This document shows positions 23,551 to 34,540 of a stretch of 64,000 bases of DNA, piece after piece; positions within the stretch are counted from its first letter, which is position 1; each line of letters starts with the position of its first letter. Made by a program: the position numbers and the translations under genes. Where the stretch lies: positions 1,078,380-1,142,379 of the forward strand of contig JAJEKV010000131.1 of NCBI GenBank assembly GCA_021234155.1, given 5' to 3'. This DNA comes from Isoetes taiwanensis. Taxonomy: Eukaryota; Streptophyta; Lycopodiopsida; Isoetales; Isoetaceae. The notes below the pieces were generated by a model that ran no database searches, had not been told where the DNA came from, and saw only the letters and a program-made list of their open reading frames with translations.

Positions 23551-24720
23551 ATGACCTACTTGTGCATGCAGCTAGAGGCACAGGATCAGCAGAACAACAA
23601 CGGCGAAACCATAGGGAAGAACAGAGTCCGCCTAGGCCGCACCCGGCAAGGAGCCTAGTCACAAATGAGAATGGACCTTGAGCAAATAAAGGCCTACTTG
23701 GCAACTCAGGCAGGAGTTGGGTCGGAAGGCAATGCCCAGTTGCCACAAGCATCAACTTCGGAAGCGAGGGAAAAGACAAGAGGAGGAGCAAAGAAGGAGG
23801 TCCCCGGCCGGAATCCTCCGACTCAAAAGCTTCGGACTTCACTTCGATTCCGAGAAGAAGTGAACAAAGAAGGCGAGAACCCGAAGGACGGCGGAACAAA
23901 GAGGCGAAGACCTCGACTACCGAGAAGAAGGTAGACTGCGTGATTGGAAACGCGTTGGAAGGCCGGGAAGCCTCGAAAGCAATTCTCGGCGAGAAACGGA
24001 GTCGCATGGAGGCAGAGGGTTTACACCGATGAGATGAGTGAGTATGTGCGCCCTCCGGTATAAAGGACAAGGATAAAGGCAGGGTGGCAACAGCCAACCA
24101 AGGGCGGCTGCGCATTTGGTGGAAGGGTATGCCAAGGCCCATGGCCTAGCGAGGGGATGGTTGCGGGTTAGAAAAGTTTGCTAAAGCCTTCAAAGCCATT
24201 CGTCCCCAAGAGAGCACAAGTCCAACATGATCTGCGGCAGTTTTACGGGTTGCAACAAAGGCTTTATGTGCGAAGTTGAGTGAAAAGCATGCGGTGGAGA
24301 GCTACATTGAGAGGTTGAATGATGAGATCACGCAAGCTTGTAAGGGCAATAAACCCTAAAAGGCGATGTCGGGCGAATCAAAGGCAATAAGCTGCAAAGG
24401 GGCGGGGCCTTCGAAATAGCGAGTGAGCGGCGGTATTACCCGGGATAAAGGCAAGGCAAACAGGGAGTTATAGCCCTAGAGCGGCCAGCCGGGTCGGCCT
24501 AAGAGCCCCATATAGTGGCAACCCGGGAAGCGGCGGGAGAAAAGCGGGGTGTCCTGGGACAAGCGGGAGAGGTCAACATGTCGGTCCTTCTTACAAGCCA
24601 TGCCCAAGGAGAAAAGGCGGAGTGTATAGAGAAGCGGCTTTGCTTGAGATGCTTCGGCCGAGGACCCTGAAGGGGCGAACTACCCCCACGTCATGAAGTC
24701 TGGCGCTAAGCGAGTTGGGA
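23551..24720 (+). pseudogene. gag: Chromovirus gag, broken
   Basis: The ATG at 23551 begins MTYLCMQLEAQ. A stop at about 23656 interrupts it, then a charged region follows (DLEQIKAYLATQAGVG) with many Arg and Glu. Frames from 24140 onward resemble a capsid domain. At about 24641-24665 RLCLRCFGRG is the first half of a CCHC zinc knuckle; the His and last Cys are lost to frame changes. Gag packages the RNA and forms the particle. The interval 24300-24750 is unusually rich in CGG/GCGG compared with homologous plant elements and is probably damaged sequence. Confidence 0.6.
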
Positions 24721-24849
24721 GGATGGGACAATTGGTCGGCGGCGGCGGCGGCAGCCAGCGACTATATTTAGGGTGAGTGTCATATCTTTGCCGCAATAGA
24801 CCTGCAGAACAAGTGGAGAAATCAATATCGGGTAATATCCACAATAGGG

Positions 24850-25245
24850 AAGGCCAAAGCCAAGTCATTCACAATCGATAGATTCGGGAAGTAGCCACAA
24901 CTTTGCATCCCCAAGAATGGTCGAGTATTGAAGCTCAAGCCATTCAAGTCCAAGCCAAGACCCGTGGTGTTAGCAAACGGGGGAGTAAGGCATACAGCAG
25001 GCAAAAGGATAAACTTCGACATTGATTTGCGGGGAATCAACATTCAGATGGGGGCAGAGGTAATGAATATTGGAAAGTATGATTTAATCATTGGAATGGA
25101 GTATCTTGGCCCAGCAGGAGCCATTGATTGTGGAAAGCGGAAGGTGACCCTCACAGCACCCAATGGCAAGATCATAGAGATCACAGGTAAAGAAGTTGTT
25201 CCCATTATGCAGTGCATGTCTAGTAAAGTTTTGTTCGGTGCATAA
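24850..25245 (+). pseudogene. Chromovirus aspartic protease, broken
   Basis: FTID near 24868 precedes a disrupted active site (normally D-S/T-G; here the glycine is displaced by an insertion). The frame from 24928 then gives the C-terminal half of a retropepsin-like domain: NFDIDLRGINIQMG and the KYDLIIGMEYL block containing the conserved I-G-M segment near 25090. It ends at a stop at 25243-25245. Retropepsins cut the Gag-Pol polyprotein. This copy would be inactive as read. Confidence 0.65.
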
Positions 25246-25489
25246 AGAGTGAGCGGTAGCATATATCTTCAAGCTCGAGATCAAGAGCCCGGGCGGAAAG
25301 AGGTAAGGAAGATAAGGGGCTCCGTGAGTTGCCCAAGCAAGTAGCTAAGTTGATCCGCGGGTTCCACGATCTCTTTCGGATGAGATCAAGCGACTCCCTC
25401 CTTATAGGGGAGTCGAGTGTGAGATAGCACTCGAACCAGGAACAAGCCGACAAGTAAAGCCCCATCTGAGAATCTGCAGGGGAGTTGGC

Positions 25490-25889
25490 CAGACTAAAGA
25501 AGCAATTGCGCGGAGTTGCTCGACCTAGGCTTCATTAGACCTAGCGTCTAAGCCATTTGGAGCACCCATTCTTTTGTAAAGAAGAAGGATGGTAGCTTGA
25601 GGATGTGCATAGATTACGTGCGGTTGAACAAGCACATCATCAAGAATAAATACAGCTCCCGGATCGGACGACGATGGATCAGCTCAAGGGGCAAAAGTCT
25701 TCTCAAAAATCGACTTAAAGGTCGGGCTATCATCGGTCGAGAATTAAGGAAGAAGGCGTTACATAAAATGGCTTTTCGGGACCAGGTATGGGCACTATGA
25801 ATTCACGGTAATGCCTTTCGGCTTATCGAATGCCCCAGCAACGTTCATGAGGCTCATGAACGACATCTTCAGGGAGTTCTTGAAGCAAG
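25490..25889 (+). pseudogene. Chromovirus reverse transcriptase, N-terminal part only
   Basis: [19 protein letters not shown] (25571-25630) and, after frame changes, SKIDL, GYHQ-like, AFR-RYGHYEF and [20 protein letters not shown] (25811-25870) are fingers and palm motifs of Ty3-type reverse transcriptase. The sequence then jumps at about 25889 from REFLKQ into the integrase C-terminal part. The Y-x-D-D catalytic box, RNase H and the integrase zinc and D,D domains are absent. Confidence 0.8.
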
Positions 25890-26633
25890 GTATGTGGGAA
25901 GAATTTATTCACTTGGTAGAGTTTGCGTATAATAGCACCAAGCAAGAATCATCCCAAATGTCGCCGTTTATGATCAACTACGACTATCAATGCCTAACTC
26001 CAGACACTTGGCACAACCCCGTGTCAAAAGTAGAGGTTTCGCAGCAAATGTTGGCCGACATGCAACAGCTCGTGGAAGAAGTTCAAGGATATCTTCTTGC
26101 AGCAAGAAGTCGACAAAAGAGCATCGCCGACAAGCATCGGACAGTCAGAGAGTTCCAAGTTGGCGACGACGTATGGCTCAAGATCAAAGTGAAGCAGGCG
26201 AAGCTCCGCATCGGAAATTGTAAGAAGCTTGCTCTAAGGTGGGCTGGACCTTTCAGAATAGTCCAGAGAAGGAAATCAATCTTACAAGTTAGACTTGCCA
26301 GCACACCTAAAGATTCATAAAGTCTTCCATGTGAGTTTGTTGAAGAAGCATACCCCAAATCCAGACGAAGTCTTGGACACTCCAACGTTGTTGGAAATGT
26401 CGGAGGAACATCTGGAAATAGTTCCAGAGTTGATTCTTGATAAAGTCTTCAAGAAAACAAGGAGATCAGAGTTTCTCCAATATTTGGTCAAGTGGAAGCA
26501 CTTGTCGGTGGAAGACGCGACATGGGTACTTAAGAAAGATCTATTAAAGCAGTACCCACAGTTTATGGAGCAATGGGACGGCAAGGTCATCTCCGATGAA
26601 ATCGATTCAGGCATGTTGATTTGTGTAGATTAA
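25890..26633 (+). pseudogene. Integrase C-terminal part and chromodomain
   Basis: [20 protein letters not shown] and MSPF follow the deletion junction; then [16 protein letters not shown] and [11 protein letters not shown] (the GPF/Y module) lead to [15 protein letters not shown] in a +1 frame from 26295. A chromodomain follows at about 26430-26600: ILDKVFKKT, YLVKWKHLSVEDATW and LLKQYPQFMEQW. The stop is at 26631-26633. In chromoviruses this domain reads chromatin marks during integration. One frameshift separates the two parts. Confidence 0.85.
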
Positions 26634-27525
26634 TTCTATGTGTAGTTAAGATTAATCTACGCATGCAACCTATGCTAGGTATGGGTTGCATGCGTTGTTA
26701 CCGATGATGAGACCGCTACGGTGATCTCTAGAACGTGGTGTAATGTCAATGTAGGCATGATCGTGGTTCCGCTTGGATGAGTGGAAGGTAGATTAGAAAG
26801 TCTATACATCCCATGGAAGTAGGCGACCTCGAAGAAAAGGGTCATTCGGGGAATGCATTGATAGGAAAAGCACCTCTAGTCAATGCCTCTGGGGAGGACC
26901 CTATCCTTCACGCCCCATATCTGAGAAGGACCCTATCCTCCACGTTAGGCAACTAAAGGTGTAGGCATGAAAGCCATATAGGCATTATAGGGCGCGTTGT
27001 CTCCGGGACCACGATGGAAGAAGCATCCTCTTCCCTCTGCAGGAGATTAGCCATGCATTCATGTAGATAGGTGGGGGTGGTCACCTTATAACCAAAAATT
27101 TTTATTAATAAAAAATGGTACTAACGTGGTGTTGACACCTGAGAGCCAATAGAGCGCTCCGGGAGGGCAAGGAGGTCGAACTCACGAAGACTTGCAACAC
27201 AAATTTTGTTGGAATGTATTGCAAGGAATGAAGAGTACCTCGAAGGATAATTATATATATGAAATATTAAAATTTTGATAAACTAAAATGTAGGTGATAA
27301 GTGAAACTAGTGAGTAACTTGTTTTAATGATGCTACAATTGATAAGTTATTTCATAAGATAATGGCGTAATAATGTCCTAAAAATATTACCTCAAAGGTA
27401 ATCATAATAAATGTAAGTATTATAGTAGTATATTGTATGCATCGGGTTGATTGCGGGTTAGGAGGATTCCAAGGTGGGGAGACCCACGATGTTGTTCTTG
27501 AACATCATTTTCAAGGTGGGGAGAA
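26634..27525 (+). other. Chromovirus 3' untranslated region and polypurine tract
   Basis: No gene. It ends in CAAGGTGGGGAGAA at 27512-27525, the polypurine tract, and a second CCAAGGTGGGGAG lies at about 27469. Its last part aligns with 44200-44506 plus 51491-51585, showing that the LINE split another copy of this family. Confidence 0.75.
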
Positions 27526-28930
27526 TGTGGCGTTCCGGCCATTATCTGGTCCCGGGCGTTATCTTGTCTTTGCCTAAATCAGCGTACCGCCACCGTGGCG
27601 ATAATCTGTGTGGCGATGTAGCCAGCGGGTAGCCCCTAGGGGCAACTTGCAAAAAGGTATGTGCATTTATTAATGTGCACATTTACCAATGTGCACATTT
27701 ATCAAAGGTGCACATTTTCCCATGTGGATACCTTTATGCCACCTAGCCATTAAAGGCAAGTGGGCCATACCCAATTATCCCACATGCTTAAAGGGATAAT
27801 TGGAAACCTAGCCCTAACCCCTTGTCTATTTAGGTTAAGGAAACCCTAACTTGCCATTTTAGTCCATAGGGTTTTAGAGCTCGTTACGCTTTCGCTCAAG
27901 GGTCAAAACGCCTCCCAGGACTTCTGTCTAAGCGAATTAGCCATTAGTTTTCCTTGTTGGCTCCATCTTCAAGCGGTTCGGCCCGATGATGGTCAATTCG
28001 AGGCGGGGAGGAGGCGAGCCAAGGATCGAGGTATTTAGTCGATTTAATAGCCTAAATCGTCTTTCGGTCATTATGTCGGTAGGTTTAGCATATTAAATAA
28101 ATGCCCATAGCGACCATTTTAGATTCCCGGATACCGGACACTAACTAAAGAACCTAACTCTATGATATAGATTAGATTTAGTTCTTTAGTTCTTCCGTGA
28201 TATATATGGATGATGTATCTCTGTGAACTCCTTGTATTGGGAAGGGGGTAGAGACCCTAAAGCTTGGTAGTTGATGCTCCTAGATTAGCCTCTCTAGCAC
28301 ACTATAGATTGCACTGCAGCGAGGAGCCACACACAGTTGTGGGTGAAGGGGCCGGGCGGCTTATAAAGAGGTTAGGTGTTACTCGACTCTTGAGCGATCC
28401 CTCACGGTGTGTAACGTCTAGGGGATCATTGTGGACTAGGTCTAATGCCTTGCCCTGGCGTGTGGGCAAGGCATGGGCTCACACCCGCGGAGTGATCGTC
28501 ACTCTCCGGTGGGTTCAAGTCGAATAAGGGCGGTGGCCCTCTAGTCACCCCCGTGGTCGACATGTAGATCTGCGGAGGGAGAGATCCCTACCTGCCCCAT
28601 CGGGCGGGGAGATGCAACCCGAAATAGCCCTTTGGCTATGCATCGGGCGTTTCCCATGTGATGTCTTGATCATTGTCTATCTGGATGTGTGATGAGCCAC
28701 CCTACGGTGGTATGTGATATTGATGTTGTATCTTGACATGTATGTTTACGCTTCCTGACTAGGTCGACCACGAGGGAGGCAGGGGTAAATGACCCCTTCA
28801 TTCTTCCCACTGGAACTCATCAAGGTTGCATTGATGCGTGGAAGGCCTGTATCGGTGTAGAGCTAGTATGGGGGATGAACTCGTTTTGTATCGCTGGTGA
28901 GCACCGCATATATAAGTAAAGGAACGTCCG
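27526..28930 (+). repeat. Chromovirus 3' LTR
   Basis: About 1.4 kb starting TGTGGCGTTCC. It aligns with 17735-19221. The differences cluster at CAG/CTG sites of the other LTR (for example GGCCAGACTGGC there, GGCCGGGCGGC here), plus a deletion near 28650 and an insertion near 28835. The end is blurred (GAACGTCCGCG instead of GACGTCACA). Confidence 0.88.
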
Positions 28931-28959
28931 CGATTTTCTTTGTGTTTTTGTGCGCTTTT

Positions 28960-29560
28960 TGTTTGGGGTGCGGGTTCGGGAACTCTGCAAGACAGCCCTC
29001 TGTGAGGACCCTTGGATCTAACAAGAGAATCCGGGGGACTATGTCCTGTAGTTGCAAGAAAAGAACAAGAAGAAGAAAACGGACGGAAAAAGAACAATGA
29101 GAGGAAAATGATATGCTTCCTTGATATCACCGATGAACATACATGAGCTCTCGCAATTGAGAGAAGGCGAAAAGAGACAAGACTCAAAACTCATCTAGCC
29201 CTCATATGCTAGCTCTACTCATATATATGAGTACAATGGCCTCGGCCCAATATGAACACTCGGTTGATCTCCGGTGCCGACTCACGGAAGGAGGCCTGAT
29301 TCCCCTAATGTTGGCGGTGCCTCTTGAAATGCCTAGAATCCGCCGATGTCGACACTCAAGCGGTGGCGGGTCATCACTTGTCCGAAGCGGGCCTCTTTTG
29401 TTGACGGGACGCAGGCTTTTGACGGGCGTGGTTCCATTGCTTTGGTCCCCTGGCCGAAGCCTTTTGATGGCTGACCCATGCCCGGCTCCCAGGGATCCTG
29501 AGCTTGACCTGGTCCGTCAGATGCATGAATAGTCCTTGAACCAGAGGCGCAGGACTAACA
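28960..29560 (-). repeat. 3' LTR of the reverse-oriented element
   Basis: 601 bp, TG...CA, preceded by the target duplication CTTTT. On the minus strand the polypurine tract at 29561-29574 (TTTGGTGGGGGAG) directly precedes it. Confidence 0.9.
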
Positions 29561-29574
29561 CTCCCCCACCAAAT

Positions 29575-32500
29575 GACACCACCAAAGAAAAGGAGGAAGT
29601 GCTTCCCAAGGGTGAAACCGCCAGCCAAAAGTGATCCTCCGCTTTGAATGAGGGTCGGGCTTATATGGTAATGAGCAATGAGGTCCCGGCGTGTTTGAAG
29701 AGCGCCGGGGGGTGTTGAGCCCTAGGGCGTGATGGGCCTCAATGAGGAAGTGAGAGCGCACCATGTCTTCCGTGGCAAAGATGGGCAGCCGGTGAACAAA
29801 CCGGCACCCATGAGAAGGCAAGTTTGAAGACCGAAGGCACCGACGCCGCATTCGGATTGCGAAAAAGATTGGGCGCCTGCCTATTTAAAGAGCTGACAGG
29901 ATGCATTTGAGAGCAGCACGAAAAACCCCGCTTGACGGTGCTACTGAAGGATCTGGTGAGGTGGCGGCATTCTGCAAGAAGGTGTCAAGACCATTAAGAG
30001 CATCAGCAGGCTTTTGCCAGCCACGCTCATTACCGATGTAAATCCAATTTTCAGTAGTGTCCAAAGTGGCATTATCCTCCCAATTGGGCGTCGACAAATC
30101 GGGATCCCACCGGAGATCCGCGGGAGATCTGGCGCGAGTCGACCAGCCGTGACCATCCATGACCTGCGTCCAAAAGGGAAGACGCCAATCAGAAGAAAGG
30201 AACCGTGGGCGGGGAGGGGCTCCTAAGGAAGCATATGGAGAGGGAATCATGCCCGTGTGCGTGGGTTGCAGAGCCATGTCCCTGAATGCTTGAACAAGAT
30301 TTTGATCAAGAGCCGCGACACCAATGGTCCCGATACGAAGTAGAGAGTAATTGATAGACGTGGAGGATTGACCCAACCCGTGGGAATGGTCTTGCTTTCC
30401 GAAGGCCACGGAGTTGATTGTAGCCTCCCAAGTCTTTGATATATATCCGAGCAAACTCAAGATCATCGGGGTGCTTCAGATTTTGTTTACCTGTTCCAAC
30501 GTTTCAACCCCCCACGAGGTAAGTCTTGAGCCAATTCGGGGCATGTACTCTTGTTCAAAAGTCCGAGATCAAGGGATCCGGAAATATTTGTTGGTTGGTG
30601 ATAATAAACCAAGCATTTGAGTTGCCTTTGAAAACACGATGGGCCTCATCCCGGAATTTATCCCGAGATCCGCCGGTAGAAGTCATGAAAACATAAGCCA
30701 TGGGTTTGAACAACTCGGAAGATGACTAATTCCGGGATCTTCAACCGCGAGCTGATCAAAGACTAAGAGTGCACAAAATAAACCCTTGTCTTCTATAGAA
30801 AGATCCGCCAGATTCGAAGGAAGTCCATACTTTTGAGTGGTCGCTGATGAACATTGCCATTGGCCGCACCATTTCAAAAGAAAGAGGTGCCGGTCGGGCC
30901 ACCACATAGTCAAGATAGCTGGAAGGAGTAGAGAAGTCCACCGGGATGTTGGTGGCAATGTCAAGATATCCCTCCCGGTTTGGTTTGGGCCTCCTCAGCC
31001 ATTGACCGCTTGCGGAGCCGATGTTCAAGGTCACGGATCCGATGCTCTTTTTCTAACAAAAGATCGGACTGATCACGGACCCGTTTTTCGAAGCGTGGCA
31101 TGTGAAGAGGATTGCCCCGGGGTATGGAGGCTAAGCGTGGCAATCTCCGCATCGATGACCTTTGTTTCGAGCCTCCAAAAAGTCGAAGTCGGAGGGGCGT
31201 TAAACCGATTGGTGGCGTGGGAAAGCCGAGCTTCAAGGGAGGTGAGTCGAGCTTCACGCCGCGAGATTTTGAACTTGAGTGTTTGTAATTGTCACAAAGC
31301 TCGGAGTACAAGGTGTCTAGCTTAGCAATGTGTTTTTCCTTGTCACCGTATGGGTATCTTTGGACTTGTTCTGCTCCAATAAGTCCCGAATTTCAGTTTG
31401 GAGCTGCGTCACGACCTGTAAGTAGGCGGGTCTGATCCCGAAAGCACGGTGAGATCTATACGCCCCTGTAATAGAGCCACGTGCTTTTTTCTTTGAAGTT
31501 GGGCTTCCATGGTTTGAACATGGGCAAAGGCAGCTTGAAGGTCTCTTTGAACAAAGATCGGAAGCCTCCCAGGACGCCGAACACCAATCCATGAGAGCCT
31601 CCTGGATCGCATGGAGCCGCAAGGCGCCGCTTGAACATCTTGCCGAATTTGTACGAGAGCCGCCGAGGATGGGGAGGCGCAGGGCCCCAAGTGCTGCCTT
31701 GTCCGGAGATTGTTGAGAGGCATGACGGAATTGGAAGGCGGGCCTCAGAGGAAGAAGAGGAGACAAAGGGATACGCGTGGTCCGATGTTGGAATGACGAG
31801 GGGAGGTGTGGCGGAAGGTACAAATTTTGTTGAGTTGACGCTGGGAATGCAGAGAATCGAAAGTGGAGGTATGGGAAGTGGAAGGCTCTCAAGAACTGGA
31901 AGATAATGACGGAATAGAGGGCCCTGAAGATGGCCACCCACGGAAATTTTAGAGACAGAGGAGGGGTAGCCCAATGCGGCCTTCTTGAAGAAGACGGTAG
32001 AATAAAAAGCCGAGGCCAATCGACATGCAGTGGGAGTGAATGGCGGTGATGACCATATTATAAAACGGCTTATTGATGTGGGTGTTCTTAATGGAATGCC
32101 CAAAGCAATTTTCGCCACGTAAACTTCACAAAAAGTCTCATGAGGTTTGGCAATATTTGTGAGGGCGATGCTGGTTGGCTTGATAAGCAATAGCGCCAAA
32201 GAAGTGGCGCCCATGTCTGTAAAGCAGCCCAAGAGACGTAAGGTTTTTGCAAAGGGATGTGGAATACCTCAGAAATCAAATGCCGGTAAGTAAAATGGTG
32301 GTGCCATCGACCACCGTGAGTAAAATCCTTCCTGGCCGTTGACGATGTGTGCGATGAATCGGCCGCAATTGCGCTGATTTGGGGCCTGAGCTCCATTTGT
32401 GAAAATTCGTAAAGCTTTAGATGTGTCCGCCACTTCCTACTGACCAACAAGGGCCTCGAAAGGTGGGCCGAGAAAGAATAATGCACCAAAAGAGTCGCAT

Positions 32501-33470
32501 CCCTTGGGAGCGTAAGCTTGAAGTGTAGAAAGTTTGGGGCAGCCATATGGCAAAAAGCCGCCTAACAGAAGGAACCGCTGAAGAAGGCGAGAGCAGAACA
32601 AAAAAGACGAAGGCGCAGAGAGACGGAAAAGTTTAGGGCGCCAAGCAAAGGTGGGCTAAGGGGCATGATAAGGGCTGGCCGCAACCGCTGATGGTGCCAA
32701 AGTCGAAAGATGCCAAGGAGGCGACGGAGAGGCAAAATGTGGCTAAGTCCCCAAACAACAAAGGGAGAAGAAATGAACGGTGGAGATGAGACGCGGAGAG
32801 AATGATGGATGTGACAGTGGGCAAAGGACACATTAATGTCCGGACGGGCGGGAAAAGAAGAAATGGCATTCAATCCGGCAACTTCGAAGGGGATATCATT
32901 AAAAGGAATGTGTCAAGGTACCATGGCTAGATATGCGGCGGGAGAAAAAAGATTCTTATTTTAGAAACAACCTTGCATTGCAAACACGCTTGGCGATTTA
33001 TGTGATTGGTCCACATCGACAAGAGTTCCTCGCCTGGCTATATAAGACGAACCGGAGTAAACGGGCGGCATCCGGCCTTCGCCATGAGATGGTTCTTTGG
33101 TTTGAACGAGGACGCACTATGCCCACCTAACCGCCGAGTGGATTACCCGCAAAGATGAATTGTCCGGACCTTCGGCGCCGCCACAAGCGCGGCGGCGAGA
33201 ATGGGCGGCCGGTGTGTCGGGATGGCTGAACATCCCCGACCGAAGACCAACGATGGGATGGAGGTGGTTACGCACCGCCGGGATCCCGGCCGTAAACCTC
33301 TACCACATCCTGGCGCATCACCTCTCGCCCAAACCCTGAGTAGAGGGTTTTCTTCTTAGGACTTAGTAGATAGGGCTCGAGCCCCCGTTTTGTATATAGG
33401 CGCGCCCATAGCGGAAATAAATTTGGGCGCTTCACATTTTGTAAAAAATTCCACCTATAATATAAATATG
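29575..33470 (-). pseudogene. Unrecognised coding region between integrase and 3' LTR
   Basis: Overlapping minus-strand frames at 32088-32546, 31456-32232, 31317-31937, 30961-31311 and 29885-30466 suggest one long decayed protein. Visible features are a histidine-rich segment (RWHHHFTYRHLISEVFHIPL), a serine/proline-rich middle and heptad-like stretches (QVVTQLQTEIRDLLEQNKSK, IRDLEHRLRKR) likely to form coiled coil. The C-terminal part is polar with several tryptophans. No signal peptide or membrane anchor is seen, so env is not supported. Tat-branch elements often have an extra ORF here. The family is not recognised. Confidence 0.4.
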
Positions 33471-34540
33471 CCGCTGGTTTAGTCACTATCTGTTGTGTGC
33501 GTGTCTGGAACAGCATCTGTTTGTGGATGTGCACTTTCTGTTGTATGAAATGTTTTGAGGCGAAAGCCATTAACCAGTGTAGGTAATGGAGTGCCATCTA
33601 ACTCAGCCAGTTGAAAAACGCTGGGTCGAACCACTTGAACAATTTGATAAGGGCCAAGCCAACGAAACTTAAGTTTACCCGGAAAAGTTTTGTACCGAGA
33701 ATCATAAAGAAGAACCAAATCTCCTTCGTTGAATGTTTTTTGTCTTCACCGTTTGTCATGTAAGGATTTTTGCAACATTGTCCATGAAGAACACGAATAT
33801 AAGCATCTCTTCTAAGTTCATCCAATTGTTCCAATTGATAAACCCTTTCTTTGAGTGCAAAGAAAGTGGATTATGGGCGAGCTTGCTTGAAAACGGAGTG
33901 TTGGAAGTATGTATTCAAACGGCATGAGAGCTTCTTGACCATAAACCAATTTGAAAGGGGTGTGACCTGTAGCTATTTTGAAACAAGTATTGTAAGCCCA
34001 AAGAACAGTAGGAAGCTTGTTTTGCGGTCATGTCGGTCGAAGCGGCACAAATTTTCTTGAGAATTGTGACCAGAGTTTTGTTGGTGCTTTCAGCCAAACC
34101 ATTCCCTCGAGGATAGTAAGGTGTGCTCTTGTGATGATGTATCGGGGAGATAATCCGCTCCTTGATGGTGTGATTGATAAAATGGACACCACGATCACCC
34201 ACTCAAATCGGGGCAGTCAATCACGGATGATTTGTTGATAGATGATTTTGGCGGCCTGGCCGCAGTTGTTGTCCGGAAGCGCAAGCTTCCCCATTTGATA
34301 GCCGTAGTCGCTGAGAACCGAGAATGTAGCGGCACGGTGTGCCGCTAGAGAGGATCGATGGGTCCCACAAAATCCATTCCCCATTTGCTGAAGGGAAGTG
34401 GCGCGGCAACCGGCGCCAAAGGAAGAGCCGCGTCACGGGTCGGCCCCACACGCCGCAAGCATCACACGCATAAGGCGTGGGCGAGAGCGCCTTTAAAAAG
34501 CGGGGGCCAAAAATAAGCAAAGAAGAAGGATTTTATGCGG
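33471..34540 (-). pseudogene. Integrase, broken
   Basis: From the N-terminus (right to left): CDACGVWGRP at the end of the zinc domain near 34460, GDRGVHFIN near 34180 holding the second catalytic Asp, and GLAESTNKTL near 34085 holding the catalytic Glu. The C-terminal GPY module WLGPYQIVQVV lies near 33650, with NGFRLKTF close to the end. Several frameshifts. It would insert the DNA copy into the host genome. Confidence 0.75.

Larger units (their letters stand above)
17735..28930 (+). mobile_element. Ty3/gypsy chromovirus with two extra genes, pol-deleted
   Basis: Both LTRs, a primer-binding site for initiator tRNA-Met and a polypurine tract are present. The order is 5' LTR, two 67-nt hairpins, TATA box, H3-like gene, two more hairpins, TATA box, unknown gene, gag with zinc knuckle, protease, partial reverse transcriptase, integrase C-terminal part, chromodomain, about 0.9 kb of untranslated sequence, purine tract, 3' LTR. 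The chromodomain places it with chromoviruses, whose integrases are thought to target heterochromatin. The core of pol is missing, so this copy depends on others. A target duplication is not clean: GTTTT precedes the left LTR and ATTTT follows the right one. Confidence 0.88.

Noticed and set aside
23537-24142. 201-residue minus-strand open frame
   Set aside because: It lies opposite gag of the chromovirus; its composition is that of a shadow frame.
28931-28959. Clean 5-bp target duplication for the chromovirus
   Set aside because: GTTTT on the left and ATTTT on the right do not match exactly, and the right LTR end is blurred.
29575-33470. Envelope-like gene
   Set aside because: No signal peptide or membrane segment could be seen in any frame.
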